Shown in pieces: positions 47,240 through 60,673 of a DNA stretch of 64,000 nt. A program made the position numbers and the translations under genes. Source of the DNA: Ipomoea triloba (taxonomy: Eukaryota > Streptophyta > Magnoliopsida > Solanales > Convolvulaceae); the NCBI RefSeq assembly GCF_003576645.1, contig NC_044917.1:9706304-9770303 (forward strand), read 5' to 3'. Numbering within the stretch: the first letter of the stretch is position 1; every line of letters begins with the position of its first letter. The notes below the pieces were generated by a model that made no database searches, was not told where the DNA came from, and worked only from the letters and a program-made list of their open reading frames with translations.

Positions 47240-48187
47240 TGTGTTTGTTAGTTATAAAGAAAAATGTAATGATTTTGAATCAAAATGTAAAAGTATTACA
47301 TTTTTTTCTCAAAAGTATTACCATTTCTCTTTAAGTAACAAATACTGTATAGATATTCCTGATTAGTACGGAGTATTATATTTTTCAATATAAGTATTAC
47401 ATTTTCATCTTAACCCGTCTCGTCTCATGGACAAGCTAGGATTCATAAATACATAAATTTTTACCGTAAATAAATTGAAGACACATAATATGTTAACTAC
47501 ATGCAAATAATATATTAAATGTATATTATATTTTTGTAATTATATAACAGATTATATGTCTTAGTTTCAATTTTTTTATGAACATACAATCTGTTAACTA
47601 CGAACATATAATTTAAATATCATTGTCCATGCTATAATTTATCCATAGAGACATATATCTTAATCTGGAAAACTGGATTGAAGTGAGTTGTAACACATGG
47701 TTTTTAGATTATTCATTTCCATTTTATCGAAATTCCAAGACATCACGGACTAACACGGATAACATAGTTAATGTTAGGGATCAAAGACAGTGTTTATAAA
47801 TTTATCATTAAATCACATTATATTATTGTACCGACATGGCCACTTGCATGAAACTGTACGTAGTAGGTTGGTGGCATCTCGTGATTAAGGTTTGTAATTA
47901 AACTTAGCATCATCTGTCACGGATTTGCATCGATTAACAGTTTATAAATACGATATTGTTTTCTCTATCTAAATGCATTCTATATATCTAATTATATATA
48001 GAAATTGAAAGTTTGGTTCCTTCTACTGTACCAATTCAATTAATTGCAACTGTGATTATTGAAATTTGCAGTTTATTAAAATTATAACTAGACTCTGAAT
48101 GATTGAGCGGATTAACTTAATTACAAGATGTTGTTGGGCTCATCAATTACATATTTCTAATAGCCAAAATGTTATAGGTTTGGCTCT
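47239..48187. other. intergenic, no gene seen
   Basis: A+T-rich DNA. Nothing recognised on either strand. Confidence 0.6.
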
Positions 48188-48537
48188 GACTTTGAATAAT
48201 TTTCACTTTTAATCCTCGACTATTGTGGCATTGTCACAGTTAGCCATATTCTTTTAATTTTGACATATTACATCCATAACTTTGAACAACTTCCACTTTT
48301 AGTCCTCGAATATTATGACATTGTCACATTTAGTCATATTCTTTTAATTTTGTCATATTCCATCCATGACTTTCATTTGACAGAATATGACTAAATGTGG
48401 CAATGCCATAATAGTCGATGACTAAATGTGGAAGTTGCTCAAATTCATTGATGTAATTTGACAAAATTAAAATAATAGGACTAAATGTGACAATACTACA
48501 AGTCGATGATTAAAAGTGGAATTTGGTCATATTTTAA
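48188..48537. mobile_element. foldback element with doubled arms (TTTTAGTCCTCGA type)
   Basis: The left half has two direct copies of a phrase CACTTTTA(A/G)TCCTCGA...CATTGTCACA..TTAGCCATATTCTTTTAATTTT-like. The right half has the same phrases in reverse (GACTAAATGTGG..AATGCCA.., AGTCGATGACTAAATGTGG). So each arm is itself a tandem pair. Left border approximate. It abuts the next foldback at 48538. Confidence 0.7.
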
Positions 48538-49655
48538 AGGGAAAATTGCATCTTTGGTCCCTGAGCTTTAAGCAAGTTCCGACTCAGTCCCTGAGTTATG
48601 GCCGTATCCGAGTTTAGTCCCTCAGTTATGAACGAAGTGGCGCATTTGGTCCCTGGCCGTTAAAACTAACGGAAAAATTAAAAAATAGTTAAAATTTGAA
48701 GGGTAAAATAGGAAATTCACATTTTATTATCCTTATTATATCAAAATCACTTTTATAACATTATTTTTCACTTCTTAGCCTCTTATTTTCAATATTTTTC
48801 AATTCTGAAAGCATTTCAATAATTTTAGTATGACTTGTTAGGAGCCTGACTCTCGTATAACAAACTTAAAACCTAGTACAAACAAAGAAACACTTGATCA
48901 TTGTGTTTAAGCATCTGAAAACACTATCCTAATAATTTTCGATTTTCTTTACTAAGCAACAAAGGTAATCAAACTAGAACTTTTGAGATACAAAATTATG
49001 TTTTCTTAAAACCAGAGTAATGAAAGAGGAACCTAAGAATCAATTATGAAAATTTTAAAAACTTTTGTAACTTCAAAAAACGACAATTGACTAAACTATT
49101 GCATACAAAATATTTTTTACATAATAAAAATCTCAAGTTATTCTTTTGGTGAAATTCTCATAAAAGCAACCTGAGAAATTTGAAATTATTTTGTATCTCA
49201 GAAGTTCTAGTTTGATACCTTTGTTGCTTAGTAAAGGAAACCAAAAATTATTAGGATATTGTTTTCAGATGCTTAAAAACAATGATCAAGTGTTTCTTTG
49301 TTTGTACTAGGTCTTAAGTTTGTTATACGATAGCCAGACTCCTAACAAGTCATACTAAAGTTATTGAAATGCTTTTAGAATTGAAAAATATTGAAAAATA
49401 TTGAAAATAAGAGGCTAAGAAGTGAAAAATAATGTTATAAAAGTGATTTTGATATAATAAGGATAATAAAATGTGAATTTCCTATTTTACCCTTCAAATT
49501 TTAACTATTTTTTAATTTTTCCGTTAGTTTTAACGGCCAGGGACCAAATGCGCCACTTTGTTCATAACTGAGGGACTAAACTCGGATACGGCCATAACTC
49601 AGGGACTGAGTCGGAACTTGATTAAAGCTCAGGGACCAAATATGCAATTTTCCCT
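48538..49655. mobile_element. 1.1-kb foldback transposon with arms of about 350-500 bp
   Basis: Starts AGGGAAAATTGCATCTTTGG and ends in its near complement (AATATGCAATTTTCCCT). In the arms, GTCCCTGAGTTATGGCCGTA, GCGCATTTGGTCCCTGGCCG and TTTTCAATATTTTTCAATTC all recur inverted at matching distances. Only a short centre, around 49010-49130, is unpaired. No open frame resembles a transposase, and no clean TSD was found. The end sequences are of the same style as 7762 and 15323. Confidence 0.88.
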
Positions 49656-50176
49656 TAATTTTATATAAAAAAAAATGACTTAACCAAATATTTTTAAATA
49701 TTTTAGATAATTTTGTTAAGTTAGAAAATTGAAATTATCAAGTTTCAAGTATTTCAAGCCTAACTAGTTACTTTGTTTCAAGCATTTCAAATATCAATTC
49801 TCGAGTATTTCAAGTTCGAGTGTTCAAAAACCAAGCATTTCAAGTGTTGAGTTTGTTGCGCTCAAACTAAATTTACTCGTGGCGAAGTTTTTCAAGTATT
49901 TTAAATTGGATTGTAACGGTTGGTGATGGAACAATTCAACAATAACATGATGTTTAGTCAAAGATACAAATATCGTCTCATATCCTATTACATGAACATG
50001 GGGATCCGCTTGCAACTATTGTTCATAACACATTTCTAATGGTTAGTAATTGAACTAATTAATTCTATGGACCATGTGTATCTCAAAGTGTATCAAAAAT
50101 GTATGAAGACTAGAGAGTAGATAGGAAAATTTAGCTCAAAAGGATTTGTTATTCATTCTGCTCTTGCATGTTATAG
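49656..50176. other. intergenic, no gene seen
   Basis: A local run of TTTCAAG(C/T)ATTTCAAG-like words (49740-49845) forms a loose short repeat. Nothing coding. Confidence 0.5.
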
Positions 50177-50415
50177 AGAGAGATTGAGTAGAGAGTATTA
50201 TATACTTTTTAGAGAGAGAGAGTAGAGGATCTAAGAAGGGAGCTGAGAATCCCCCCTCCCCCCCCTATAGACAGAGATTGAGTAGAGAGTATTATATACT
50301 TTTTAGAGAGAGAGAGTAGAGGATCTGAGAAGGGAGCTGAGAATCCCCCCTCCTATGGACAGAGATTGAGTAGAGAGTATTATATACTTTTTAGAGAGAG
50401 AGAGTAGAGGATTGA
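50177..50415. repeat. tandem repeat of about 90 bp, 2.5-3 units
   Basis: AGAGATTGAGTAGAGAGTAT recurs at about 50179, 50273 and 50361, with TTAGAGAGAGAGAGTAGAGG and GAGCTGAGAATCCCCCCTCC between. Units differ mainly in the length of a C run (periods about 94 and 88 bp). Confidence 0.9.
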
Positions 50416-52340
50416 GGGTAGTCAAAATTAGTTTATTTTTAGTTTTCTAAAGTAGTTCGCGACTCCGCTTGCCAGCGTGCATTCAGCATGTTTAATTGTT
50501 ATAGAGCGGATCATGGTCTACACAATTGTGTGGACAATAATCCAATACAGTGTCATTTCTTTTAATTAAAAGAAACGACTATCATTACATTGAATCAATA
50601 GTGTATCACGTTACAGATATGTATATTGTCAAATGAACCTATAGATCAGATAATTAAAATAATACTTTAATGTTGCTATAATGAACCTATAATAGATAAT
50701 AATGATACTCTAGTGTAACCTATTGTATGTATAAAATTAAACTGAATAGCATAATTCTCTCTCTCTCTCTCTCACACACAGTCAAATGAACATGGAGTAG
50801 AATTAAAATGATGCTTTAGTGTTGTTATAATGAACCTATTGTGTGTATAAAATGAAATTAGATAGCAGAGATATGAAGTAATTAAAATGATACTTCAATG
50901 TTACTATAATGAAACTAGTATGTGTGAAAAAATGAAACAAAAAAACATAACTATGCAACAGTAACGAACTAGGAAAACGGTTTATAATTTTTATTTTTTA
51001 AATTAAAATCAAATGACGTCATTTTACTTTATGATCTACGCTGCTACATGGATCATGGTTCAGAGTAAAATTTGCCAAGAATCCTTGCAAGATGATTTTT
51101 ATGGTGATGGGAGCTCATTGGTAGGTTGAGTAGACATCCTCATGGACATCCTACTTTAGCCCCATCCGGGTAAAGACATCTTAGCAACATTCTTATTATA
51201 TGACATCTTATAGAGTTAGCTTATTATTTAGAAACACAGCTTAGAACCTTCTTATTCATGTTTTTCAAAAAAAAAAAAAAAAAAGAACCTTCTTATTCAC
51301 TAATGGCATCCCCATTTCTTGAGGGGCGTTTCAGGAAAAAAATTGGAGAGGAATTTTTAACTAATAGGAAGGGGCTGGGTTTTTATTCCTAAAAGTTAAA
51401 AATTTTTGTGAGCCCCATTAATTGGGAAAATAGGATGTAGTTGAGCATCTTGTGTACTTGTAATGAGCGCATACGCCAGTTGAGCGCGTGTAAAGAATTT
51501 TTCTTTTTGCCTTTTCTTTTTTGTCAATTTTTTTTTCTTTTCTTTTTTCCTCCACTTTTTTCTTCTCTATTCTATCTCTTTCCTAGTTGGCTCTGAAAAA
51601 ACCTTCAAAAAACTTATCTTATTGAAGTTACTCTAACTTCACTTCAACATCATCGTCAAGTGATATGACATTGCTCTTCTACTCTATTAAGTGATCTATC
51701 TATCAATGTATGTGACATGAATGGGGTGGAATGTTTATTTTTATTTAACTACATGAATATGAACAATTATAATGCATGGTGTTATGGATTAATAACACGT
51801 GCAATAATGATAGTTAGGTAATGGTTTTACTTGATAAATCGAGAGCAATTTCATCTATAAAAATGTAATGTACAACATTTTATGCAAAATATACAATTTT
51901 TTTTTCAAAAAAATAATAATAATAAATCAGAGATAACACATTCACATGTATAAAGTTAGATAATTAATTTTATTTTCTCTTCAATTGGGTAGCAAAATTA
52001 TTTGATAACTAAATCACATTACACTATTTTATTTATTTATTTTTTACTCTACTTTTATTTGTAAAAACAATAATATTTTAAATTTTGGTAAGCTTACAGA
52101 ATAAAAAATGTAAACGTAATAAAATAATACGGAGTATAAATATCTTTAATCGCATAATATGAATCTTGAGACTCTTTATAAAAAATTGTGCACTTTCAGT
52201 AAAGTGTTTTTACCTCTGTTTAATTAAAATTATAAACTAAAATCAATATTTTGTATGAATATATATGGATAAAATGCATGATTTTCCTAAAAATTTCTCT
52301 CTGAGTTAAAAATAATAAGAAAAAAATAATTTGACTAACA
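50416..52340. other. intergenic transposon-rich DNA, no gene seen
   Basis: About 50505-51075 is bounded by ATCATGGTCTACACAATTGTGTGGA and ATGGATCATGGTTCAGAG-type phrases, the same family as the elements at 20119 and 38520; inside, a phrase ending AATGATACTTTA(A)TGTT recurs several times. A (CT)n run is at 50757-50772. GC-richer GAGCGCATACGCCAGTTGAG lies at 51467. No protein homology. Confidence 0.5.
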
Positions 52341-52344
52341 AATA

Positions 52345-52800
52345 GCACGCTAGGTGCTAGAAAGACGCCTAGGCAAGATTAATCAGGACTTGAGGGGCGC
52401 CTAGGCAAGATTAATCAGGACTCGAGGGGCACCTAGGCATAGGTACCCGTGTATTTTTTTATTTTATTTTTAAAAATATATTTAATTTTTTTTAATTTTT
52501 AATACTTGATAATTATAAACTATTTAATAATTTAATTTAATAATTAATACTAAAATAATAAATATTAACTAAAAAAATATTTAGAATTTGAACAATTTAA
52601 CACTATTTTGTTCAAAATGATGTCAATGAAATTATCCATTTTTAAAAAGAAGAAAATAATTGCTAATCATTCAACTAGGCTACCTAGTTGGTGCCTAAGC
52701 GGCCACCTAGCCGCCTAGACCAACAATTAGGCAATTATAATCATACGCTAGGCAATCAGCCAGTGCCTAGGCAAGATTTTTTCAACACTAATAAATATAA
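52345..52800. mobile_element. GCCTAGGC-type non-autonomous element
   Basis: CGCCTAGGCAAGATTAATCA occurs twice in direct order near 52367-52425. Related words in the other orientation end the region (GTGCCTAGGCAAGATT, CTAGCCGCCTAG). The middle is A+T-rich. Resembles the insertion at 28838-29274. Borders approximate. Confidence 0.5.
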
Positions 52801-53039
52801 ACATGAAAACCTGAAATAGGATTCATCCCTATTTGGACCAATTCACATTGTGAATTTGTGAGACAATTGAATCTTCACCCAAAAATATTTATAAGGAAAA
52901 TGTAGCACAAGGCACTATTGCTAGTTTAAACAAAAGAGCAAACCAACTCGTATTTAGAGTAGAAATAATAAGAATTTTAAAAAAATCCAAAATTGAAACA
53001 GATTGAATAAAAAGTAAAAACCCTTCCAACAATGAAGGG

Positions 53040-54685
53040 TCTAAATGACATACATTAAGTACAATACTGATTGCCTAATATCCACAGATACCCCAGACTC
53101 CGTTGACACATCAGTATCAGTATATCTCATTCCTCATTCATTCCGTCAAAAACTCCAGCTCAAACTGGTACAGAGTATAACCTATGAGATGAGAAAAACA
53201 AAATATTAGATATATAATGCGTTTCACAACTTCCTAGTCTTTTGCTTTGATATTTACACGAGATAACATCCATCCTATAACATTGAAGCTTAACTCCAAT
53301 AACACAGATAACTCAAGCATATAGTGGCCCTGTTTTGTTTGGTAAATGGCTGTTAGCTGATAGCTGATTGGGTTAGAGGGTATAACTAGTTGATAACAAT
53401 TAGCCAATTGTGGAAAGATGTTTGGTAAATTAACTGTTAACTAATAGTTGTATGGTATAATTTCTATTCTCAAAAAGCTAATTGAAAAAAACTACTTTGA
53501 GCACCTTTTTGAATTTTAGAATTTTGGAGTTACAAAAAATTGATTAACCAAACACTTACATTGATCTTTTAACCAAATCAAATAGCTAATAGTGGTCAAA
53601 TAAGCCAAAATTGGCCTATAGGCTAACTATTTTACCAAATAGGGCCAGTGTCATTTCATTTGCAATGCACACAGGCACAAGATAAAATCTTTAGAGTTCC
53701 AAGAACCATGTGAGACTAACAATTACTACCATGACAGTAAGAAAGCAATTCAACCACCCAAACCTACATTTTAGAATTGCTTTGTTTTTCTTTTGTTAAG
53801 TACAAGAGCAACTGAAAAATGTATTCCTATAACATTGAAGCTCAACTCCATGGATTTAAAAAGAAGAGATGGCTCAAGCAGATAGGCTATTTCATCTGCT
53901 ATTAGCACAGATAAAATCTTTGGAATCATTAACTAGACTCCCAAGAAGAACTATGCGCATATAATAAACACAACACCAATGGCAAATTACATATTCAAAC
54001 AAAAACCTAAAACCAGGAATGCATGCGAATGCAAAATCAATTATACTACAATAATTCCTTTTACAACAACAATACCTTAAAAAGAAGTTGAATATTCTTT
54101 AATACTTATGCAACATGACGACATTAACATACTTCATTATATGTCACAAAATCCGATATAAACTTGTATTCCATGCACTAGAATAATATAATGACTAATA
54201 CACGCCCACAAAAGGATCAAGTGTAGAGCGGATCTCATATAAAATATATGTGGACCAATATCACTTAGAATTTTAGGACATTGCACAAAAGACAGCAAAA
54301 TTCTAATTTTGGGGCAATGCCCTACTTTTAGTAAATTCATATTTGTGTAATTATTTTCCTCCCCCTCAATTATATTATTATATTAAAATATATTTACTTG
54401 CATCATTTCTAAGAAATGATTCTCCACTATCACAATTCTTTAACTAAAGAGGAAAAAAGAAGTAAAAACATTTTTTGTGCATTCAAGACAGTAGGTAAAC
54501 TGTTTTCTCAATGGGCCAAATTTCTTTTAGAAATAATCCCCAAGTTTTGTATCTTCAAGATGAGAAATCATTCTGTAAAACACTAAGCAAATTGAATCTG
54601 GCAAATGGAGAACTTCAAATGCTCACACAATAGGCTAAAAAAAGTCTGCCCTGGATTAAGCCATACCTTAGAGATTACAAAAATT
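53040..54685 (-). other. eRF3 copy 2 downstream region (3' UTR and insertions)
   Basis: DNA at 53140-53310 is similar to that downstream of eRF3 copy 1 at 27485-27660, so the duplicated block reaches at least this far. A MITE lies at 53336-53646. The phrase ATAACATTGAAGC(T/T)(T/C)AACTCCA occurs at about 53259 and again at about 53830, a local repetition of 3'-UTR DNA. No further gene seen. Confidence 0.55.
53336..53646. mobile_element. MITE with GGCCCTGTTT ends (PIF/Harbinger-like)
   Basis: Ends GGCCCTGTTTTGTTTGGTAA and TTTACCAAATAGGGCC are inverted. AGT stands on both sides (a possible 3-bp target duplication). The interior (GCTGTTAGCTGATAGCTGATT) is shared with the elements at 29410 and 29671. 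About 311 bp, non-coding. Confidence 0.75.
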
Positions 54686-57600
54686 CTATGCGTTAGGAAG
54701 ACTAGTCACTTTGCCCACAGCAACAGTTTTCCCTGCAGAATATCACAACCATCATGATACATGTTCCAAAGAGGATAAACAGTAAGAAAAGTTTATAGAC
54801 AACAGAAAACTAAGGATAAGTTGCAAACCCTCTGTGCGAAGAGTGAATCTTCCAAGCTGGGCAAAATCAGAGAATTTTTCAATGCATATTAAATTATTCA
54901 CCTATAAAGGTAAAAGAGCCAAGTTAATATAAAAACACATCCAAACTTCAAAGGTTAAATTAAAGGAAAAAAACAAAAATTAAGCTATTTCACATTCAAA
55001 ATATCATTGTGCTGACAAACACATCATTTGTTAGGAATCCTTGTGTATAGAGACAGTTGAGAGCAGAATTCAGATAATTAAAAAATGGCCAACCTGAATA
55101 CGACACACAACAAAAGCACCATTCTTTACAAAGAGGGGTTTCTTTTTCATAGGTTTCTTTGTTTTTGGATCAATTTGCTGCATCAACTCTACAATTTCAC
55201 ATTCCTCAACAACTGAGTGAATGTGCAAGACAGCCTTGTATCCAGCAGTAAAAATTGCCTGAAATATATATCAGTAGTTAAATTCCACACAGATGTACAG
55301 AGCAAATATATCTCAAATAACCCAATCAAAAAATGAACAATACGAGAATAAATCGTTAAAGATCAATTCATACATTATCCAGCAACTCCAGGATTGACAA
55401 TTGAGCAACAAACTCAGTAACAGCAGGTACCGGCTTAGCTGCATTAAGAAAAACGTAATAGTCATACAAAAAATGTCTTCAAAGCCAGTGTTTTTACCCC
55501 CAATCCCACAAAAAGAAGTAAGCCTATTGATTTACCAATTCAAGAATGGCTTGAAAATAAAAACGTAAATGTAGGTCAAGAATAGTGAAAATAATTTTGT
55601 TGTATTTACCAACACTGCACAAAACAAAACCCGACAAGATGTCCTCTTCCTCAACCCCGGATAATCTGACTCGCAAGTTTTCCCCAGGCCCTGCTCGTCG
55701 AACCTTGTCTTCATCTATAAATACCGCAAGAACTTTAACAGGAGCCTGAACATGCAAAGGAAATTAGAATTCTTGAAATAGAACTATTACACAAGTCTTT
55801 GTAAATTGCAAAACAAAATGATCCTTAATTCATAAAATCAATGATTTAGGAAAGGGCACCTTATTAGGCATCACCAACAAATTGTCTCCCTCACGTATGC
55901 TACCAGATTCTACTTTACCCATAACAACTGTTCCCATGTCTTTAAATTTATCAATAATTGGCATTCTGCAAACATAAAGCCAAAGTTAGTACAAAACCTG
56001 ATAACCAAATTTGTTTTTTTTTTTAAGACCCAGGTTAGTAACTGCATTCTATCAAGTATTCTAACTGGAAATATGAGAGTTAGATAAACAGATATCTAAT
56101 ACACAATAATATTTAGATACAGCGCACTCTAACTGGGAATGTGAGTCTTGGAATCATAGCATGCTGAGTTGGTATGTAGCCAAATGGGTTCCAGCTGTAC
56201 CTGAAAGGACCTTTAGGATCACGAGGTGGGACTTCAACCGCATCAAGAGCTTCAAATAGACAGGGGCCATTCCACCATGGACAAACACCTTTATCCAATC
56301 TCGTTTTCAAATTTGAACCCAAAAGCCCAGATATGGGAAGAAATTGAACATCTGTATATCAAAATAAAAAAAATATTTTAAAAAATCCTTTTAAGTAGCA
56401 ACTACAGTGATAGATTTTGCATTGATGATTCTATGCAAACGTATTGTTATGGAATTCAAAGGAATGTTACACACCCCCCCCCAAAAAAAAAAAAAACCAA
56501 CGAAGAAAATGACTACACAGAAGTGAATAGCACCACTGAGAGAGGCATGTTCTTTTTATATTTTTTAATGTATATTTTAAGAACACTTCATTTTGGAACA
56601 TTTGAAAGAGCAAAATGTTTGACATTTTACTTATAGAAACAGTGACCAACAAAAACCATATATTTAAGGCAAGCCTTGCACCAATACCAACAGGAACAGA
56701 ACTGAGTTTGAAAGAGTATGAAATCATAGTTCTAGGAAATTTGAATAATCAAATTTATATGGAAACCTTGAAAAGTTCTCCAAGAAATCAGGTCATATTC
56801 TGCAGACTTGAAAGTTAACTAAGCCCAACATGATAATTTACACAAACACGTCTGGAACAATGTGGAACACTCCTTGAAAACATATGAAGAAAATGATACA
56901 TTTATTCCATATGAAACCATTCCTGGTCGTTAGAGATCATTAAGTAATTTCAAGCAAATTGTTTATTAGAGTAAATTCCAATTTTGTCCCAAGTATAGTG
57001 GCAATTCCACTTCACTACCCAGAGAATTCAATATGAGACTAAATGATAGCACAGCTACTGAAAATTAGACACATTTTTTACATTTGTCCAATTTGCCCAG
57101 AAATATAAAAAGAATTGATAGAAATGGTCCCCACACTATTCAGAATCTTACAAAGACTATCCTTCCATTAGGTTCTCTGTAAAGGAACCATTACTGTCCA
57201 AACAGTTGAGGGATAGTTGCTGTAACTACAGTAACAAAAACTAACTACTGTTCATTATAAAAGGTCATGGAACTTTATACCGAAAATATTATCTTAAAGT
57301 GAACTTGCACAAAAATACCACTAGTGCAAAAATTGACTTCAGTTTGGGAAATGTGTTTTTCACAACTCAATACTGTATCCATTCATTGTTATTGTAGATC
57401 AAATCATCACTCCCTACCTAATCATTGAAGAAGGTCCCAAAAAATTTAAAATCACATCTAGGCATCTAGCTAAACAAGGAAAATCCAAAATGTGGATACG
57501 AAATGAATAAAGAACAGACATTTTACCACAAAAACAAACACAAATGAAAAAGCTTGATATGGCAAAGAACATGTATACAAAAGGATTTGGAAGTGAGCAG

Positions 57601-60579
57601 AAATAATCATTGCACAAATGAGATGAGATATAAGGACTAAAAGCTCTAGGCATTCCAAAATATTAAAAGAGGGAGAAAAAATCCCATTTCGTCTGCAGGT
57701 CAAGCATTGATTTACTTACCTTTCTTCACATTATATCCAGATGACTTCAGAAAAGGTATCATTTTCCCCTCAATTTCATCATACCTGAAAGGATATAGCT
57801 ACGTAAAGGCAATGGGAAAAAAAAAAAAAACAAAACAATTTCAAAATAAACACTGAAAGACAATCTACAAAGAAACACCTTTCTTTTGACCAGTTGACAG
57901 TAGGTTCGTCCATTTTATTTACAACAATGAGGAGCTTTGTAACTCCAAGAGTCTTTGCAAGTTGAACATGCTCACGTGTTTGTCCACCTCTTTCATATCC
58001 AGTTTCAAACTCACCCTTCCTTGCAGATATCACCTGGATTATACCAGAGAAAGAGGTAATTGCAAAATGGACACAATCCATTGAAGCTAATTGCAAGTTT
58101 CATGACATACAATGAAGAAGTATTACCAGTACACCTATATCAGCTTGAGAAGCTCCACTAATCATATTTGGAACATAACTCTTGTGTCCCTGTAGAACAG
58201 AGAATTGGATAAGTAAATCCATGTAACGTAAGTGTTGAAAGGTAAACAGGAAAATAGGAAATAACTAGCAAAGTACAACCATAATAGAGCAGATTTAGAA
58301 ATCTTCAATAATAAGCAATCCCCAACCCTCCCATAGAAAAAAATTAGGTCTGTTTTGGTCACTTCAAATAGTGTGCACTTTAAGAAAATCTGAACACAAA
58401 TCATTTATGTGTGCAATTTACCGGGGCATCCAAAATTGTGAATCTTGTAGTTTCTGTTTCAAAATGTGCCCTTCCAACTTCAACAGTAATACCCTACACA
58501 GAAAATTACTCAAAATTACCAACCAAAAAAAACCTGGAATATGTGAGCATGATGAATTTATGAAAAAATGTAGAAATGTAGAATTATCAAGTTAATACCT
58601 TAACCCTCTCTTCTTCATTTGTGTCCATTATATACGCCATATACCTGGCAGTCGAACAAAAACAAAATAAAAAGGAACAGTGGTATAAGCAAGCAATATT
58701 ACTCTTGGAAAAAGAAACTATCAGCCTTCCTAATTAACAATTCACCTTTTTAAAAAATGAAGTAGGACATAAAATTGCAAATAATCTAAAATGTTAAGCA
58801 TTTAACCTCAACTAAATAGACAAAACCTCAGAAGCAGTAAACATTTAACGACTTCAACCAACTAGTCATAAAAATTCAATCTGACATTTCATTGCATTGT
58901 GATTACAACATGCCAACATGCACTTAGTATTCAGTAAAGCTTACTTGAACTATACAACTATACAGTATTTCAGAATCCAGAGATTCAAAACAGAATAAAT
59001 TTAGACCTAGTTTTTTTTGGAAATAAATTTAGACCTAGTTGATCAAGGATTTCCACCTATTTTAATTTCTCATTTATAAGTTATTGTTGCAAATCAGCCA
59101 AACAAATAATAATAGGTTTCAAACCTCGGGTTTCAAAAGAAACTAAAGCTGCAAACTAATCATCTTAAGAATCTTAAAATTAGGAGTCTAGAACAGTTGC
59201 AATAACTTCTGAATTACAATACAATAATGTGAGAGTATCTTCTCCATGATATTTCAATCCAAAATTATAAGATGAAATCTGTAATTCATGAAGAGGAGTA
59301 GAGGATTTCCACCTCTTTTCATAATTTCATCACGTCATGATAGCTTTCTATCCATAACTCTTTTCACATAACAAACAGTTAAATAGCTATCAAGTGAAAT
59401 AATCAAAAATTTCAGACCTACTGCATTGATGATACAAAAATGAGAGGCCACACAAATCTGGAGGAAGTCAAGTGAGATTTCCAATAGAAACTTCACTCCA
59501 TAAAGGATTGCCAAAAAACCATTAAAATATGCAGTAACAATTTAGTCAAGTATAACAAAAAAGCAAGCAAGATTTACCAGCTCTCTCTACTTTTATCCTT
59601 TGCTTCTTTCTCATATTTCTGGATTGTACGGTCATCTACTTGTCCACTAAGGAATAGAATCTGACCACCAATAGTTGACTTCCCAGCGTCTGTAGGCATC
59701 AAAAAAAAAAAAAAGGTAAAGAATTAATTACAAGTGATGACGAGAACCAATGTTAGCTTGTAGCTTACAAGCTACACCTACAAATTTATCTAAATATGTC
59801 CCCAGTAAATTTTTCTGCAAAGATGCTTGTATATATAAAAATAAAAATACAAGAAATATCTTGAAAGTTACCACCAAAAAGCTCCAGTGCATACCATACC
59901 ATAATCCATAAAGATAAAAGTTGCAAATCACTATAGATAGGAGTAGCATTTTCCTAAAATTTTCAACTTGATAAACATAATTGATCATCTAGAAGATTAC
60001 AATGCGGGCGCACACACACACATATACTAATTCCTTACCAACATGCCCAATAAAGACAACATTGAGATGTCGCTTTTTGTTGAGTTCCACCGCATCATCA
60101 ATATCATCTAGAGCTGGACTTTTCTTCTCTTTTTCTGTAAAGAATGTGAAAATTGATAAGCACATCAAATTTCTAGCCAGGAATACAAGTAAAGATTTAA
60201 TGTTAGAACAATTGATTCATGTGGAAAGGACATTGATATGATCCACGCTAATTTTTGCATTGGGGTAATTGTAAACCTATGGAGTATGTTACAAAACCAG
60301 TAAGAAAAAAGGACTTGGCGTTTTGTGTGGTAGCTTAAGAAATAATGAAATAAGAGAAGTATTTAAGGGTATCAATTTCAGTTGCTAGCTAATTACTGAA
60401 CTAAAGATGCCCTTTCAATGGTAAGCAAGGGAATGTAGAGTTGTAGACTGTCAATAAGGACTTTAAAACCCTATGGAATAAGTCCATTCCACCATTTGGT
60501 TCATTTTTAAAACCAAGGAATAGAATTCCATGGAATTAGCTATTCTTGCTCATTAGGAATAGCTAAATTTATTTAATAC

Positions 60580-60673
<94 letters not shown>

